Assembly (NCBI RefSeq): GCF_014467015.1
Contig: NZ_CP058559.1
Location: 3,100,001-3,164,000, forward strand
From: Alkalicella caledoniensis
Lineage (GTDB): Bacteria; Bacillota; Proteinivoracia; Proteinivoracales; Proteinivoracaceae
Length of the DNA: 64,000 bases
Direction of reading: 5' to 3'
Both the position numbers and the translations under genes were made by a program. Under the pieces are notes generated by a model, which saw nothing but the letters and a program-made list of their open reading frames with translations, made no database searches and was not told the DNA's origin. Below, one piece after another: positions 43,307-53,013 of the stretch (positions are counted from its first letter, which is position 1; every line of letters starts with the position of its first letter).

Positions 43307-45279
43307 TATCTGCTTTTCTTATTGGGTTGTCTTTTATTTTTTGCTACTGGGCTTGGGCTTGGGCTTGGGCCACTTCCTTTGCCTTTGCCCCTTTTATCCT
43401 TTGGTCTGCCAGAAGGTTTCTTATCATCGGATTTGCCTGTTGGCTTTGGCTTGGGCTTGGGAGTAAAGCTTGAGCGGTTTGCCCTTGGTCTTATTAGACA
43501 TTTTTTATCAAAGCCTATAAGGTCTTTTCTCTTTGCTTTAGTTAAAGCTTCATACACTAATTCATAGTTGTTAGGGTCTCTGTATTGCATTAAGGCCCTT
43601 TGCATGGCTTTCTCATGGGCAGTTTTCGGCACATAAACCCTTTCCATGGTCCTTGGGTCCATTTCGGTATAGTACATGCAAGTGGACAGTGTCCCAGGGG
43701 TGGGATAAAAATCTTGAACCTGTTCTGGATTATGACCGATATCCCTTAAGTATTCAGCTAACTCTATGGCGGCGTGTAGATCTGAGCCAGGATGTGATGA
43801 CATTAGGTAAGGGACTAGAAATTGATTTTTACCTACCTTGTTATTTATTCTTTCATACTTATTTACGAACTTTTCATAGACATCGCGGCCAGGTTTACCC
43901 ATTTTTTCAAGAACCCTTGGAGAAATGTGTTCTGGAGCAACTTTTAATTGGCCAGAAACGTGATGTTCACATAGTTCCTTGAAAAATTCTTGATTTTGAT
44001 CATGGACCAGATAATCATATCTAATACCTGAGCGTACAAAAACTTTTTTTACGTTTGGAAGTGTTCGAAGCTCCCTAAGAAGATCTAGATACTCCGTATG
44101 ATCTATATTTAGATTTTTGCAGGGGTTTGGGAAAAGGCACTGTTTGTTTGAACACACTCCATGCTTAATCTGTTTTTCACAAGCCTTTTGTCTAAAGTTT
44201 GCAGTTGGACCACCCACATCGTGTATATAGCCTTTGAAATCGGGCTCCCAAACCATTTGTTTTGCTTCATTTACAATGGACTGACTGCTTCTGGGCTGAA
44301 TTGCTCGACCTTGATGGAAGTTGAGAGCACAAAAACTACATCCTCCGAAACAACCCCTACTACTTACAAGGCTAAACTTTACCTCTGTAAGGGCTGGTAT
44401 ACCACCGTCTTTTTCATAGATGGGGTGAAATTGTTTTGTATATGGTAGGGAATATACCCAGTCAAGGGTTGAAGTGTCTAGGGGATCTGCAGGGGTATTT
44501 TGTACAACATAGGTTTTGCTTTTTTCATATGGTTCAACTAGAGGTTTCGCTGTTATGCTATCTGTGTTTTTATGTTGAATCATGAAATGTTTACAGTAAT
44601 CTTCTTTAGACTTTGAAATCTTTTCATAGGAAGGTAACATAACAAAGTCTACAACATGGGAGATATCAGAACTACGGTAAGCAGTACCTTTGATAAATGT
44701 AATTTGGTCCATGGGCAATCCACTTTGCAAGGCCTCTGCTATCTCGATTATTTGTGTTTCCGCCATGCCGTATACAAGTAAATCAGCTTTTGAATCTAAT
44801 AATATAGACCTTCTGACCTTGTCATCCCAATAGTCATAATGGGATAAACGCCTAAGGCTGCCTTCAACACCACCAATGATTATAGGAACATCATTGTAGG
44901 CTTCTCTTGCTTTTTGTGAGTAAACAGTTGTTGCACGGTCTGGGCGAAGATTGCCCTTACCACCAGGGGAATACTGATCTGTTTTACGACGTTTTTTTGC
45001 AACAGTGTAGTGGTTAACCATGGAATCTATGTTACCACTTGTTACTAAAAAAGCGATATCTGGCTTTCCTAATTTGCGGAAATCTTCAATATTGTTCCAA
45101 TCTGGCTGAGGTATGATTCCCACTTTGAAGCCTTTACTTTCAAGGACTCTTCCTATTATGGCAGTTCCAAAGGAAGGATGGTCAACATATGCATCACCAC
45201 TTATGATGACAAAATCTAAAGTATCCCAATTGCGGTTTTGCATATCTAATCTAGTTATAGGTAAAAATTCATTATTCAT
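43306..45279 (-). CDS. YgiQ family radical SAM protein
   Basis: 657 residues. An N-terminal B12-binding-like region ([37 protein letters not shown]) precedes the radical SAM domain with [16 protein letters not shown] as the cluster motif. A second cysteine group ([21 protein letters not shown]) follows, and then a YgiQ C-terminal domain ([18 protein letters not shown]). The last 50 residues are a lysine/proline/serine tail encoded by a GGGCTT-type hexamer repeat. The function of the family is unknown. It is oxygen-sensitive by inference. ATG 45279 has a weak GGAGTTG site. Confidence 0.92.
   Translation of the reverse strand: MNNEFLPITRLDMQNRNWDTLDFVIISGDAYVDHPSFGTAIIGRVLESKGFKVGIIPQPDWNNIEDFRKLGKPDIAFLVTSGNIDSMVNHYTVAKKRRKTDQYSPGGKGNLRPDRATTVYSQKAREAYNDVPIIIGGVEGSLRRLSHYDYWDDKVRRSILLDSKADLLVYGMAETQIIEIAEALQSGLPMDQITFIKGTAYRSSDISHVVDFVMLPSYEKISKSKEDYCKHFMIQHKNTDSITAKPLVEPYEKSKTYVVQNTPADPLDTSTLDWVYSLPYTKQFHPIYEKDGGIPALTEVKFSLVSSRGCFGGCSFCALNFHQGRAIQPRSSQSIVNEAKQMVWEPDFKGYIHDVGGPTANFRQKACEKQIKHGVCSNKQCLFPNPCKNLNIDHTEYLDLLRELRTLPNVKKVFVRSGIRYDYLVHDQNQEFFKELCEHHVSGQLKVAPEHISPRVLEKMGKPGRDVYEKFVNKYERINNKVGKNQFLVPYLMSSHPGSDLHAAIELAEYLRDIGHNPEQVQDFYPTPGTLSTCMYYTEMDPRTMERVYVPKTAHEKAMQRALMQYRDPNNYELVYEALTKAKRKDLIGFDKKCLIRPRANRSSFTPKPKPKPTGKSDDKKPSGRPKDKRGKGKGSGPSPSPSPVAKNKRQPNKKSR
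43343..43372. repeat. Hexanucleotide microrepeat in the YgiQ C-terminal tail
   Basis: Plus-strand GGGCTTGGGCTTGGGCTTGGGCC encodes a Pro-Ser repeat on the minus strand; a second run, GGCTTGGGCTTGGG, at 43446-43459 encodes Pro-Lys repeats. Such runs are prone to slippage, so tail length may vary between strains. Confidence 0.75.
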
Positions 45280-45510
45280 TATTTTATCAACTCCGAAGTT
45301 TAATACTTATATTTTTATTATGGGGAAAAAACAATGCCAATTTTTCTCACGACTACTATATTATCATTATTTACAACCTTAGTAAAAGTTATTTTATAAA
45401 AGGATATAAAGACCCTTAGTCGAATTTAAAATTAAATAACTAATTTGTAACTTTTTTGGAAGTAGTTCGTCTATATATATAGTATGAATTTTGTTAAGGG
45501 GGGACGGTTA

Positions 45511-47145
45511 GTGGATAAAAAGAAAACCGCAGGGGTCATTATTTTTTTTCTACTTATAGGAGCCTATATAGGCTATCCTAAACTAAATTTATATAACCAC
45601 GAAAAAAACATAAAAGCTCTATTTAATTCTGGTCAATATGAAGCTGTACACTATCAATTACGTAATGCTGATTTAGAGGTATATAACTTTGAATACATGT
45701 ACCTCGTAAAAACAGAAATTCAACTGGGATTGTTCAGTGAGGCTGGCGTAAAAATCAATAGATTGATTGATGCAAATAAGGTGGAGTTACTTCAAGAATT
45801 GGTTGATGAACTAGGTACAGGCCTAGGATCCCTATTACTCACAATTGATAAGTCAGTAGATGAGATAGAGTATACAGAGAAAGTAAGAGAAGAACTGATA
45901 AAACTTTATGCATTTGAAGGTAGCACAGATAAGGCTATGGAATTAAGAGGTGACAAAAAAGAAATAGACCTTACTTACTTGATTCATCTAGAGAATAAAG
46001 GCGACATTGAGGAGTTTTTAGCATATTACAGTGATATACCAGTAGAACTTTTAGACAGTTATTATAAAATTCTAGTGAATATGTTACTACTACATCCTAT
46101 AAGTGAGAGTTCTGGCTCTGAGGAGCTAATTGAACATTTTCATAATATAGCTGGATTACAGTTGCCAAATGAAGCTCAGCATGTTTTTGGTAAATCGGCA
46201 GCTAGTATTTATAACAGTCATTACAATGAAAGTATTAAATATATCTTTGAACATGAAATATTCACGGAAAACATCTACTTTGATTATTACAATAAGATTT
46301 ACTCACTGATTGACTCTGATAATCCTCAAGTGGATATAGGGGACATAAAGGAAAATAAAGAATTTGATGACTTTCCTTTGAGAGACAGGTTAATTGATAT
46401 AGTTGATAATTATACAAAAGTAGAATCCTTTGAATATGTTACAAATGGTGGAGTTTTATGGTACTACCAGGAACAAGGAGGTAATAAATACTTTGATCTA
46501 TTCAGTGAAGAGGAAGGGAATTTGCCTGTTGGTATACAGAAGTATTCTATTAGCTTTAACAGAAGTTACATTCACTTAGAACAGCTACATACAAAACGCA
46601 GAACACTAATATATGACAATAAATTTAACTTGGTAAAAGAGATGGAGCCCCGCCAATTCCTGCAATGGATAGATGATGAAAGCTTTATATATACTGAGTC
46701 AGGAAGTGACTTCAAAAAACATAATCTAAATACTGGAGTAACAGAAATCTATTTTGATGACATTGTGGACATAAAATTTGGCATTCGGGAACTATCCACT
46801 TTTAGACAAATATGGTCTGCGGGAGAGGAGGTATACACGACTATACAACAACTGTGGAATATGGATTCATATGCTGATTATATTGAGAGCCCGTACATCA
46901 ATTCGGAAAATAGAAACTCCTTTTATTATGCCATACGTAATATTGAAGATGATTCTTCGATTTATGGGGTTGAATATAATTTCAGTATTTTAGGAAGTTG
47001 TGAAGAGTATATATACGGAGCTGAATCTGTTGAAGATATATTTTATGTCCTTGTTGCAGTAAACAAAGAAACATTAGAGAAAACCAACTTTCCATTTTAT
47101 GCACAAACAAGGGCAACGCCATTTTATCTGGATAGAGGATTTTAA
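45511..47145 (+). CDS. Tandem membrane-anchored paralogue 1 (undescribed family)
   Basis: 544 residues from GTG 45511, which has AAGGGGGG 8 bases upstream. It has one N-terminal membrane helix (KKTAGVIIFFLLIGAYIGYP), an alpha-helical region resembling TPR-like solenoids (about 30-280), then a beta-rich C-terminal half with a propeller-like run of strands (VLWYYQEQGGNKYFDLFSEE, FNLVKEMEPRQFLQWIDDE). Most of the chain should be outside the cell. It is the most divergent of three consecutive paralogues. No known domain is recognised; partner and ligand unknown. Confidence 0.72.
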   Translation: MDKKKTAGVIIFFLLIGAYIGYPKLNLYNHEKNIKALFNSGQYEAVHYQLRNADLEVYNFEYMYLVKTEIQLGLFSEAGVKINRLIDANKVELLQELVDELGTGLGSLLLTIDKSVDEIEYTEKVREELIKLYAFEGSTDKAMELRGDKKEIDLTYLIHLENKGDIEEFLAYYSDIPVELLDSYYKILVNMLLLHPISESSGSEELIEHFHNIAGLQLPNEAQHVFGKSAASIYNSHYNESIKYIFEHEIFTENIYFDYYNKIYSLIDSDNPQVDIGDIKENKEFDDFPLRDRLIDIVDNYTKVESFEYVTNGGVLWYYQEQGGNKYFDLFSEEEGNLPVGIQKYSISFNRSYIHLEQLHTKRRTLIYDNKFNLVKEMEPRQFLQWIDDESFIYTESGSDFKKHNLNTGVTEIYFDDIVDIKFGIRELSTFRQIWSAGEEVYTTIQQLWNMDSYADYIESPYINSENRNSFYYAIRNIEDDSSIYGVEYNFSILGSCEEYIYGAESVEDIFYVLVAVNKETLEKTNFPFYAQTRATPFYLDRGF

Positions 47146-47203
47146 GTTATGTAGAAATCAGATTAATTTATTTCAAGTGCAGAATTAATAGGGAGGGGTT
47201 TAT

Positions 47204-48853
47204 ATGGATAAAAAGAGGTTAGTGGGGATAGTTGTGTTTATAGTGGTGGTTGGAATTTTTATAAGTCATCCACAGTTTAAACATAATAGGGAAAGTAATC
47301 GTATTGAAACATTATTGAGCCAAGAGAAGTATCAAGAGGTTTACGATGAATTAAATCAAGTTAGTCATCCATTGGAATCTTGGGAGTATTTAGCATTGAT
47401 GCGAGCTGAATTTTATCTTGATGAAATAATGATGTTTAATAAAAAGTTAGAGGCTTTGATTGAAAAGGATGTAAAAGGAAATGTACAACTTTTAGTAGAT
47501 GAATTTGGTGTTTTTTTAATAGACTATTTAGCTCTCATTGACCAAATGGGTGGAATAAACTTCAATGATGATGTATTACTTAGTGCCCTATCCCAAAGTT
47601 ATTATTACCAGTGGGTTGGGACAAATGATTACTCAAAACTGGAGAAGGCAGTAGAATATGGAAGTGAAAAGGGATACCTAGATAATGTAGATATAGCTTA
47701 TTTGTACGTTAATAACGATATTGAGACAATGATAGAATCTTACGATGATATTTGGGTAGACATGAGAGTTTATTTTTATGATAGATTGATAGAATACATT
47801 ATGCACGGTCCTGAATCTGTGGAAGTAGATGAAAACTTGAAAAACGAAAAGGACAGACTAGATTATCTGTCTTCCTTGGATATATCAGAAGAAATAACTA
47901 AAAGATTAGCATTTGATTTAAGTTGGTATGTGGCTAGGGATCGTGTTAATAAAAGTATTTTAGAACATCCATTTATAAAAAATAACATTTATATTAATTA
48001 CTACTGGTCATTAAGGAGATTAGGGTCTGAAGATACTAGACAAGAAGCATTGAGGGATTTAAATGAAAATACTAATTATCAAGACATTGATGGATATGAA
48101 AGAGAAATTGAAATTATAAACACCAGTACTTATATGGAAGGTATATTGGATATAACAAAAGAAGGAATATTGGTATATGAATTTTCTGGGCAATACTTCA
48201 TGAACAATATATATGATGATGAAGAGTCAGAAGTCTATCCTTATGAAAGATGGGGGACGCCTAGCAACTCAAGAAATTATTATATATTATTTACTTGGGA
48301 TGCTTCAAAAGTAAACTACTTGATATTGGATTCTGAACTAAAAATAGCTAAGAGTATAGAAGCAATAGACATGCTGTCTTTCAAGTGGCTCAATGACACT
48401 GAGGTGTATGAAGAGTATAGGCGTACACTATATAACATTCCAATGGGAGAAGAAGAGAAAGTGGATGTAGAACAACTTGAATTTCCTAAAATAGATAACT
48501 ACACAGCTGGTGTTGAACTTTATCGTATTGATGAAGAAACTTATACTGTTATTGAACTTGAGGTTCATGAGAATCTGAAGGAGTTTTTGACGAATCCCAT
48601 GAAAAGACATTACCGTGTTAGGAATATACACGATAATAGTGTGGTTTACGAAATGGAACTTCCCGTAATTTTTATTGGAAGTAACGATAATTACATCTTT
48701 GGCTTAGAAGAACAAGGAAATTTACTGGTTTTAACATCTATAAACAAAGACACCCACCAAAGAACTTCTCATAAATTTTATCTAATCAATGATCATTGGA
48801 GTTGGATTAATACATCTTACTTACCAACCGAAATGTTATGGGGAACACAGTAA
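47204..48853 (+). CDS. Tandem membrane-anchored paralogue 2
   Basis: 549 residues, GGGAGGGG before the ATG. Same plan as its neighbours: MDKKRLVGIVVFIVVVGIFISHP anchor, helical segment starting NRIETLLSQEKYQEVYDELNQ, then a beta-rich half with LDSELKIAKSIEAIDMLSFKW. The C-terminal signature is HYRVRNIHDNSVVYEMELPVIFIGS, shared closely with paralogue 3. It is 58 bp after paralogue 1, and likely in one transcript with it. Function unknown. Confidence 0.72.
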   Translation: MDKKRLVGIVVFIVVVGIFISHPQFKHNRESNRIETLLSQEKYQEVYDELNQVSHPLESWEYLALMRAEFYLDEIMMFNKKLEALIEKDVKGNVQLLVDEFGVFLIDYLALIDQMGGINFNDDVLLSALSQSYYYQWVGTNDYSKLEKAVEYGSEKGYLDNVDIAYLYVNNDIETMIESYDDIWVDMRVYFYDRLIEYIMHGPESVEVDENLKNEKDRLDYLSSLDISEEITKRLAFDLSWYVARDRVNKSILEHPFIKNNIYINYYWSLRRLGSEDTRQEALRDLNENTNYQDIDGYEREIEIINTSTYMEGILDITKEGILVYEFSGQYFMNNIYDDEESEVYPYERWGTPSNSRNYYILFTWDASKVNYLILDSELKIAKSIEAIDMLSFKWLNDTEVYEEYRRTLYNIPMGEEEKVDVEQLEFPKIDNYTAGVELYRIDEETYTVIELEVHENLKEFLTNPMKRHYRVRNIHDNSVVYEMELPVIFIGSNDNYIFGLEEQGNLLVLTSINKDTHQRTSHKFYLINDHWSWINTSYLPTEMLWGTQ

Positions 48854-48915
48854 GTTACTAGTGACTTGTAAGAAAACTACAGGATTTTTGAGCTTTTAAA
48901 AAGGGAGACGGTTGT

Positions 48916-50568
48916 ATGAATAAAAAAACACTGGCGGGGATTATTGTCTTTATTGTAGCTTTAGGGTTATTTATCGGTTATCCCAACATGGAAGAAAGTT
49001 GGGAACAAAGAAAAATCAAGACTATGCTTCGGGGTGAGAAGTATGAGGAAGTTTATGAGATCCTTGACAAGGAGAGTCATGATATCAGTTCATGGAAATA
49101 TGTTGCAAAGATGCAGAGCGAATATTACCTAGGAAATGAAGACTTGTTTTTCCGTAAGCTAGATAGTCTAATTAAAAAAGAGGAAAGAGCAGGGGTGCAA
49201 TACTTAGTTGATGTAATGGGTGAAAAACTACAGCTCTACCTATTGAGAATTGATAAAATGGGCGGTATAGAGTTTACCAGGGCAGAGGTCCAAGATATTG
49301 TAGCAATGAGCTACTTAGCTCTATGGAGGGGGGCTGATCCAGCACCAGTGATAAGAGCTAAAGAAATAAAGGGAGCTAGAGATGATATTGATGTAGTGGA
49401 TCTTTTTTATTACTATGCTGTAAAAGATTTGGAATCCCTTTTGGATATTTACACTCAATTACCTGATGATTTATTAGATGCTTATTATGAGCTTTTAGCT
49501 GCAACTATTGCAGATGAAAATATGTTACTAGATAAAGAGTTTGATCTGGATAAACATTTTGAGAAACTAGATAAATTTGTTCTTCCTAAGGAAATTGAGA
49601 GAGAAGTAACATTTGCCATAAGTGGCATTATAATGAATATTTTAGACCAAAATCATAGGGATATATTTTTACAACAAAACTTCTTTAAAAACAATCTGCA
49701 GTTTAATTTTTTCTACTCCTTGAGGAAATCTATCTTTGAAAACCATAGGGAAGAAGCTATTAAAGATATGAATAATAAAGAGAAATATAGCTTTATAGAT
49801 GGGTACCAAGATATTATAGATGTGGTAAATAACGGAACATATGTAATGAGTAGTAGGGATCAAAACTGGCATCATCTTTTCCAAATAAGCAAAGATGGCT
49901 ACATGGTTTTTCAAAATGACAGCAGGAGGTATAAAGTTAATTTATTAATGGGCGAGGACCCTGAAGACTATGAATATAGTATTATTCACTCATCAAGTCA
50001 TGACGGGAGTTATTTTCACGCTAATATCTATGGAAACCCTGGTATCTTAGACTCTAAGTTTAATTTAGTTATGGAATTTGAAGAAGAGGCAAGTGTCTCT
50101 TGGGTAGACGCTAAAACATTTCACTATGGTGCTTATGATAACAGTAATGAAGAATTTATTTTTAATCTAGAAACAAAAGAGAGAACTCCCATGGCCCTGA
50201 GGGATGTGAAGTTCAAATATCTAGAAAATCATTACGGAGATTATAATTACATTTATAGGTTTGACGACCAAACATATACCGTTATTCCTTGGGAGGAAAT
50301 TGTAAAGGAAAGTGGAGAAAAGGAAATAGTTCAATACTATAGGGTGAGGAACATTTCTGATAACAGCCTAGTTTTTGAGCTACAAATGCCTTCAGATTTT
50401 ATGGGTAGCTGTAATAAATATGTTTATTACTTCGAAGAAAGGGATGTTCTGCAGGTGTTAACTGGTATAGACAAAGAAACCAATGAAAAAGTATATTTTC
50501 CGTTTTTTCAGTTGAGATCCACTTGGAATCTCATGCAATTTTCACCAATCTATTCAGCTGTTTATTAA
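48916..50568 (+). CDS. Tandem membrane-anchored paralogue 3
   Basis: 550 residues, AAAGGGAG before the ATG. MNKKTLAGIIVFIVALGLFIGYP anchor, helical region with TMLRGEKYEEVYEILDKESHD, then beta-rich half with GILDSKFNLVMEFEEEASVSWVDAKTF and YYRVRNISDNSLVFELQMPSDFMGS. The three share the spacing of these landmarks. A strong terminator follows, closing a probable three-gene operon. No close match to a described family comes to mind. Confidence 0.72.
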   Translation: MNKKTLAGIIVFIVALGLFIGYPNMEESWEQRKIKTMLRGEKYEEVYEILDKESHDISSWKYVAKMQSEYYLGNEDLFFRKLDSLIKKEERAGVQYLVDVMGEKLQLYLLRIDKMGGIEFTRAEVQDIVAMSYLALWRGADPAPVIRAKEIKGARDDIDVVDLFYYYAVKDLESLLDIYTQLPDDLLDAYYELLAATIADENMLLDKEFDLDKHFEKLDKFVLPKEIEREVTFAISGIIMNILDQNHRDIFLQQNFFKNNLQFNFFYSLRKSIFENHREEAIKDMNNKEKYSFIDGYQDIIDVVNNGTYVMSSRDQNWHHLFQISKDGYMVFQNDSRRYKVNLLMGEDPEDYEYSIIHSSSHDGSYFHANIYGNPGILDSKFNLVMEFEEEASVSWVDAKTFHYGAYDNSNEEFIFNLETKERTPMALRDVKFKYLENHYGDYNYIYRFDDQTYTVIPWEEIVKESGEKEIVQYYRVRNISDNSLVFELQMPSDFMGSCNKYVYYFEERDVLQVLTGIDKETNEKVYFPFFQLRSTWNLMQFSPIYSAVY

Positions 50569-50569
50569 A

Positions 50570-50606
50570 AAAGAGGTATCACGGAAATCCGTGATACCTC
50601 TTTCAT
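50570..50606. terminator. Terminator of the triple paralogue locus
   Basis: AAAGAGGTATCACGG, loop aaat, CCGTGATACCTCTTT: perfect 15-bp stem, also placed to end speD copy 1 from the other strand. Confidence 0.92.
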
Positions 50607-50611
50607 ATTCA

Positions 50612-51436
50612 TTAAACTTTTATGATATTTCTTCCATAGAAGATTTCGTTCATTTCTTTTTTTAGTTTTGTTTTTATTTTACGCTTCTCGTTTTGAGATA
50701 GGTCAGCTTTAGATATACCAAATAGGTAGTTATCTAAATCAAACTCTTTTAGAATCATTTTAGTGTGGAAAATATTTTCTTGATATACGTTTACATCTAT
50801 CATTTGATAACGATTGCGGGTTTCACCATCGATATAGTTTTGAATAGAGTTAATTTTGTGGTCTATAAAAAGTTTCTTGCCATTAACGTCCCTTGTAAAA
50901 CCTCTAACTCTGTAATCCACTGTCATAATATCAGAATCAAAGGATTGAATTAGAGCATTTAGAGCTTTTAGTGGAGAGATATGCCCACATGTTGACACGT
51001 CGATGTCAGCCCTAAAGGTACTAATACCTTCGTCAGGGTGACTTTCAGGGTAAGTATGAACTGTTATATGGCTTTTATCTAAATGAGCTGCTACACTGCC
51101 TAAAGAAGGGCCTGGGGTTTCGCTTGTAGCTTCGCCTGCGGTGGTAACCTGACTGTTAAATTCACCTTCTTCAGAAACAAGTATTGTAACTGATGCTCCT
51201 TGGGGTTCATAATCTTGCTTTGCTATATTTAAAATGTTCGCACCAATAATATGTGCTACATTTGTTAAAATAGCTGTTAATCTATCTGCATTGTACTGCT
51301 CATCTATATACTCTATATAGTTAGCTCGGTCCTCAGGTGTTTTGGCATAGCAGATGTCGTACATGTTAAAACTAAGGGTTTTGGTTAGATTGTTAAAACC
51401 ATAAAGTTCAAGTTTTTTGTAAGGTTTAATTTTCAT
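50612..51436 (-). CDS. speD: S-adenosylmethionine decarboxylase proenzyme, copy 1
   Basis: Class 1A pyruvoyl enzyme that makes decarboxylated AdoMet for spermidine synthesis. 274 residues; E. coli SpeD is 264. Self-cleavage should occur at Lys121-Ser122 in [20 protein letters not shown], creating the pyruvoyl group on Ser122. Other landmarks are [49 protein letters not shown] and [20 protein letters not shown] before the ATG at 51436 fixes the start; the open frame continues 25 codons upstream. No speE is near. A second copy lies at 55.8 kb. Confidence 0.95.
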   Translation of the reverse strand: MKIKPYKKLELYGFNNLTKTLSFNMYDICYAKTPEDRANYIEYIDEQYNADRLTAILTNVAHIIGANILNIAKQDYEPQGASVTILVSEEGEFNSQVTTAGEATSETPGPSLGSVAAHLDKSHITVHTYPESHPDEGISTFRADIDVSTCGHISPLKALNALIQSFDSDIMTVDYRVRGFTRDVNGKKLFIDHKINSIQNYIDGETRNRYQMIDVNVYQENIFHTKMILKEFDLDNYLFGISKADLSQNEKRKIKTKLKKEMNEIFYGRNIIKV

Positions 51437-51561
51437 ATTTACCTCCTTTTCCCACAACAAATTCAGTACTATAATACCACTTTTTACCGAAAAGTAACAG
51501 GGGTAATACAAAAGTATTTTGTTGCTAGCTTCATTTTATTTCACAAATTCATATTATAAAG

Positions 51562-51584
51562 CACTTTACTCCTCATGTAAAGTG
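51562..51584. promoter_or_regulatory. Palindrome CACTTTAC-N7-GTAAAGTG upstream of speD copy 1
   Basis: Perfect 8-bp arms, extended by AAG/CTT around a bulge. It lies about 125 bp upstream of the speD start and past the pmbA terminator, so it is a candidate operator or attenuator. No protein can be assigned. Confidence 0.4.
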
Positions 51585-51601
51585 GCTTAAGTAAGAAATT
51601 T

Positions 51602-51652
51602 AAAAAAGATGCCTACAAGAAAAAAACCAAGATTAGGTTTTTTCTTGCAGGC
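51602..51652 (-). terminator. Terminator of the tldD-pmbA operon
   Basis: On the minus strand CCTGCAAGAAAAAACC pairs with GGTTTTTTTCTTGTAGG, then CATCTTTTTT. It is about 45 bp after the pmbA stop. Confidence 0.82.
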
Positions 51653-51695
51653 TAATAGTTATCTGTGTATAGCCAATAGCTCCACAGTATTTTCT

Positions 51696-53012
51696 TTATT
51701 CCACAACCACACTAATGTCCTTAAACAACACATTAGGTGAATACCCTAGTGAAAAAAAGATTGCCATCAGTGGCTGTAGCTCAGTACCCATTGATACAAC
51801 GTTTTTGAAGTCTTCGTATATGTTTCCTGCAACCATGGTATCTTGTACTTTCCCAACTAGCTTCCCATCCTCTATTAAGTATCCACTAGACACATTTAAT
51901 GAGTAGTCACCAGCATTGATATTTCCTGTATGGGCACCCATGACAGATTCAACGAAGATTCCACGTTTGACTTCTTTAAATAACTCATCATCTGCTACGG
52001 TTAAGCCCTCAACTATTATATTGCTTGCTTCTACTGAGGGGTGGTCTTCAATATCTTCAGAGAACATGGTTCTTTTAAAGCTATTACCTGTTGGGTTGAT
52101 ACCTAGTTTTGTAGCGGAAGAAATATCTGCAAGATAACTTCTTAAAACACCATTTTCATAAACAAGGGTATTTTGTCCTGGAGTACCTTCATCATCAAAG
52201 GCGCATGTGCCTAACCCACCTTTAAAGGTTCCATCATCGCGGATTGTGATGTTTTGTGAAAATACTTGTTCACCCATCTTATCCTTGACAGGTGAGATAC
52301 CCTTTAGAATTATATCAGAGTTTACACCAGCTAAGACCCTGAGGATTAAGGATCCCATGGCTTTGCCACTGAATATTACAGGGAGCTTACCCCCGATACC
52401 TTTGACCCTGTTTTGAGCTATTTTATGCATGGAGATCAGTTTTTCCACATCTTCACCAGTTATGGGTTGGAAACTGCTACTGTTTTTTACATGATAAACT
52501 TCGTTAAAACCCTTAGGGGATTTAGTAGAAACACCAACATTGTATAGAGTTTTATTATAATTTGCGTTAAACCCAGCAGTATTTTGGATAGCTATGTTTT
52601 TTGTAACAGCAGTTAGAGATATCTCAGGTTTTATATTGGGAGCAACTTCTGCAAAAAGTTTAGAAATTCTTAACCCTTCCTCTAAAAGTTCCTCGCTTTT
52701 CATGTTACTTACGGTACTATCTTCACAACACACAGAAGCTGGAGTGCTGTTGCTAAACTTCACTGGAACTGTAGTCTGGTTAGCAAGGGAGATTTCTGCT
52801 CTTTCTACAATTGAGATATCTTCTTCACTTGTAGTTACTGCAGTTCCCATGTTGTTGTTTTTAACTGCCCTTAGTGCATACTCAGTAATTCTACTTCCAT
52901 CTCCGCCCTTAGGTTGATCACCAGATAATCTAATAGATAACTTTTTCTCTGACTTTATATATAGTTCAGCCTCTTGGAAATTCTTAGATGCTAATTCAAA
53001 GATTTTACCCAT
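51696..53012 (-). CDS. pmbA: PmbA/TldE family protein (TldD partner)
   Basis: 438 residues. The non-catalytic partner of TldD in a heterodimeric zinc protease that trims modified peptides and, in E. coli, the antitoxin CcdA. Typical stretches are FSGKAMGSLILRVLAG, GLGTCAFDDEGTPGQNTLVYENG and SSGYLIEDGKLVGKVQDTMVAGN. No HExxxH motif is present, as expected for TldE. The ATG is 1 bp from the tldD stop; its AGGAGG site lies inside the tldD end. Confidence 0.92.
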   Translation of the reverse strand: MGKIFELASKNFQEAELYIKSEKKLSIRLSGDQPKGGDGSRITEYALRAVKNNNMGTAVTTSEEDISIVERAEISLANQTTVPVKFSNSTPASVCCEDSTVSNMKSEELLEEGLRISKLFAEVAPNIKPEISLTAVTKNIAIQNTAGFNANYNKTLYNVGVSTKSPKGFNEVYHVKNSSSFQPITGEDVEKLISMHKIAQNRVKGIGGKLPVIFSGKAMGSLILRVLAGVNSDIILKGISPVKDKMGEQVFSQNITIRDDGTFKGGLGTCAFDDEGTPGQNTLVYENGVLRSYLADISSATKLGINPTGNSFKRTMFSEDIEDHPSVEASNIIVEGLTVADDELFKEVKRGIFVESVMGAHTGNINAGDYSLNVSSGYLIEDGKLVGKVQDTMVAGNIYEDFKNVVSMGTELQPLMAIFFSLGYSPNVLFKDISVVVE

Positions 53013-53013
53013 A

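Noticed and set aside
43259-43567. Plus-strand frame rich in Leu, Gly and Pro antisense to the YgiQ tail
   Set aside because: It is a shadow of the hexamer repeat coding for the basic tail on the minus strand and has no ribosome site.
51437-51511. N-terminal extension of SpeD copy 1
   Set aside because: The 25 extra codons lie upstream of a strong AAAGGAGG site and are absent from copy 2 and from known SpeD proteins.
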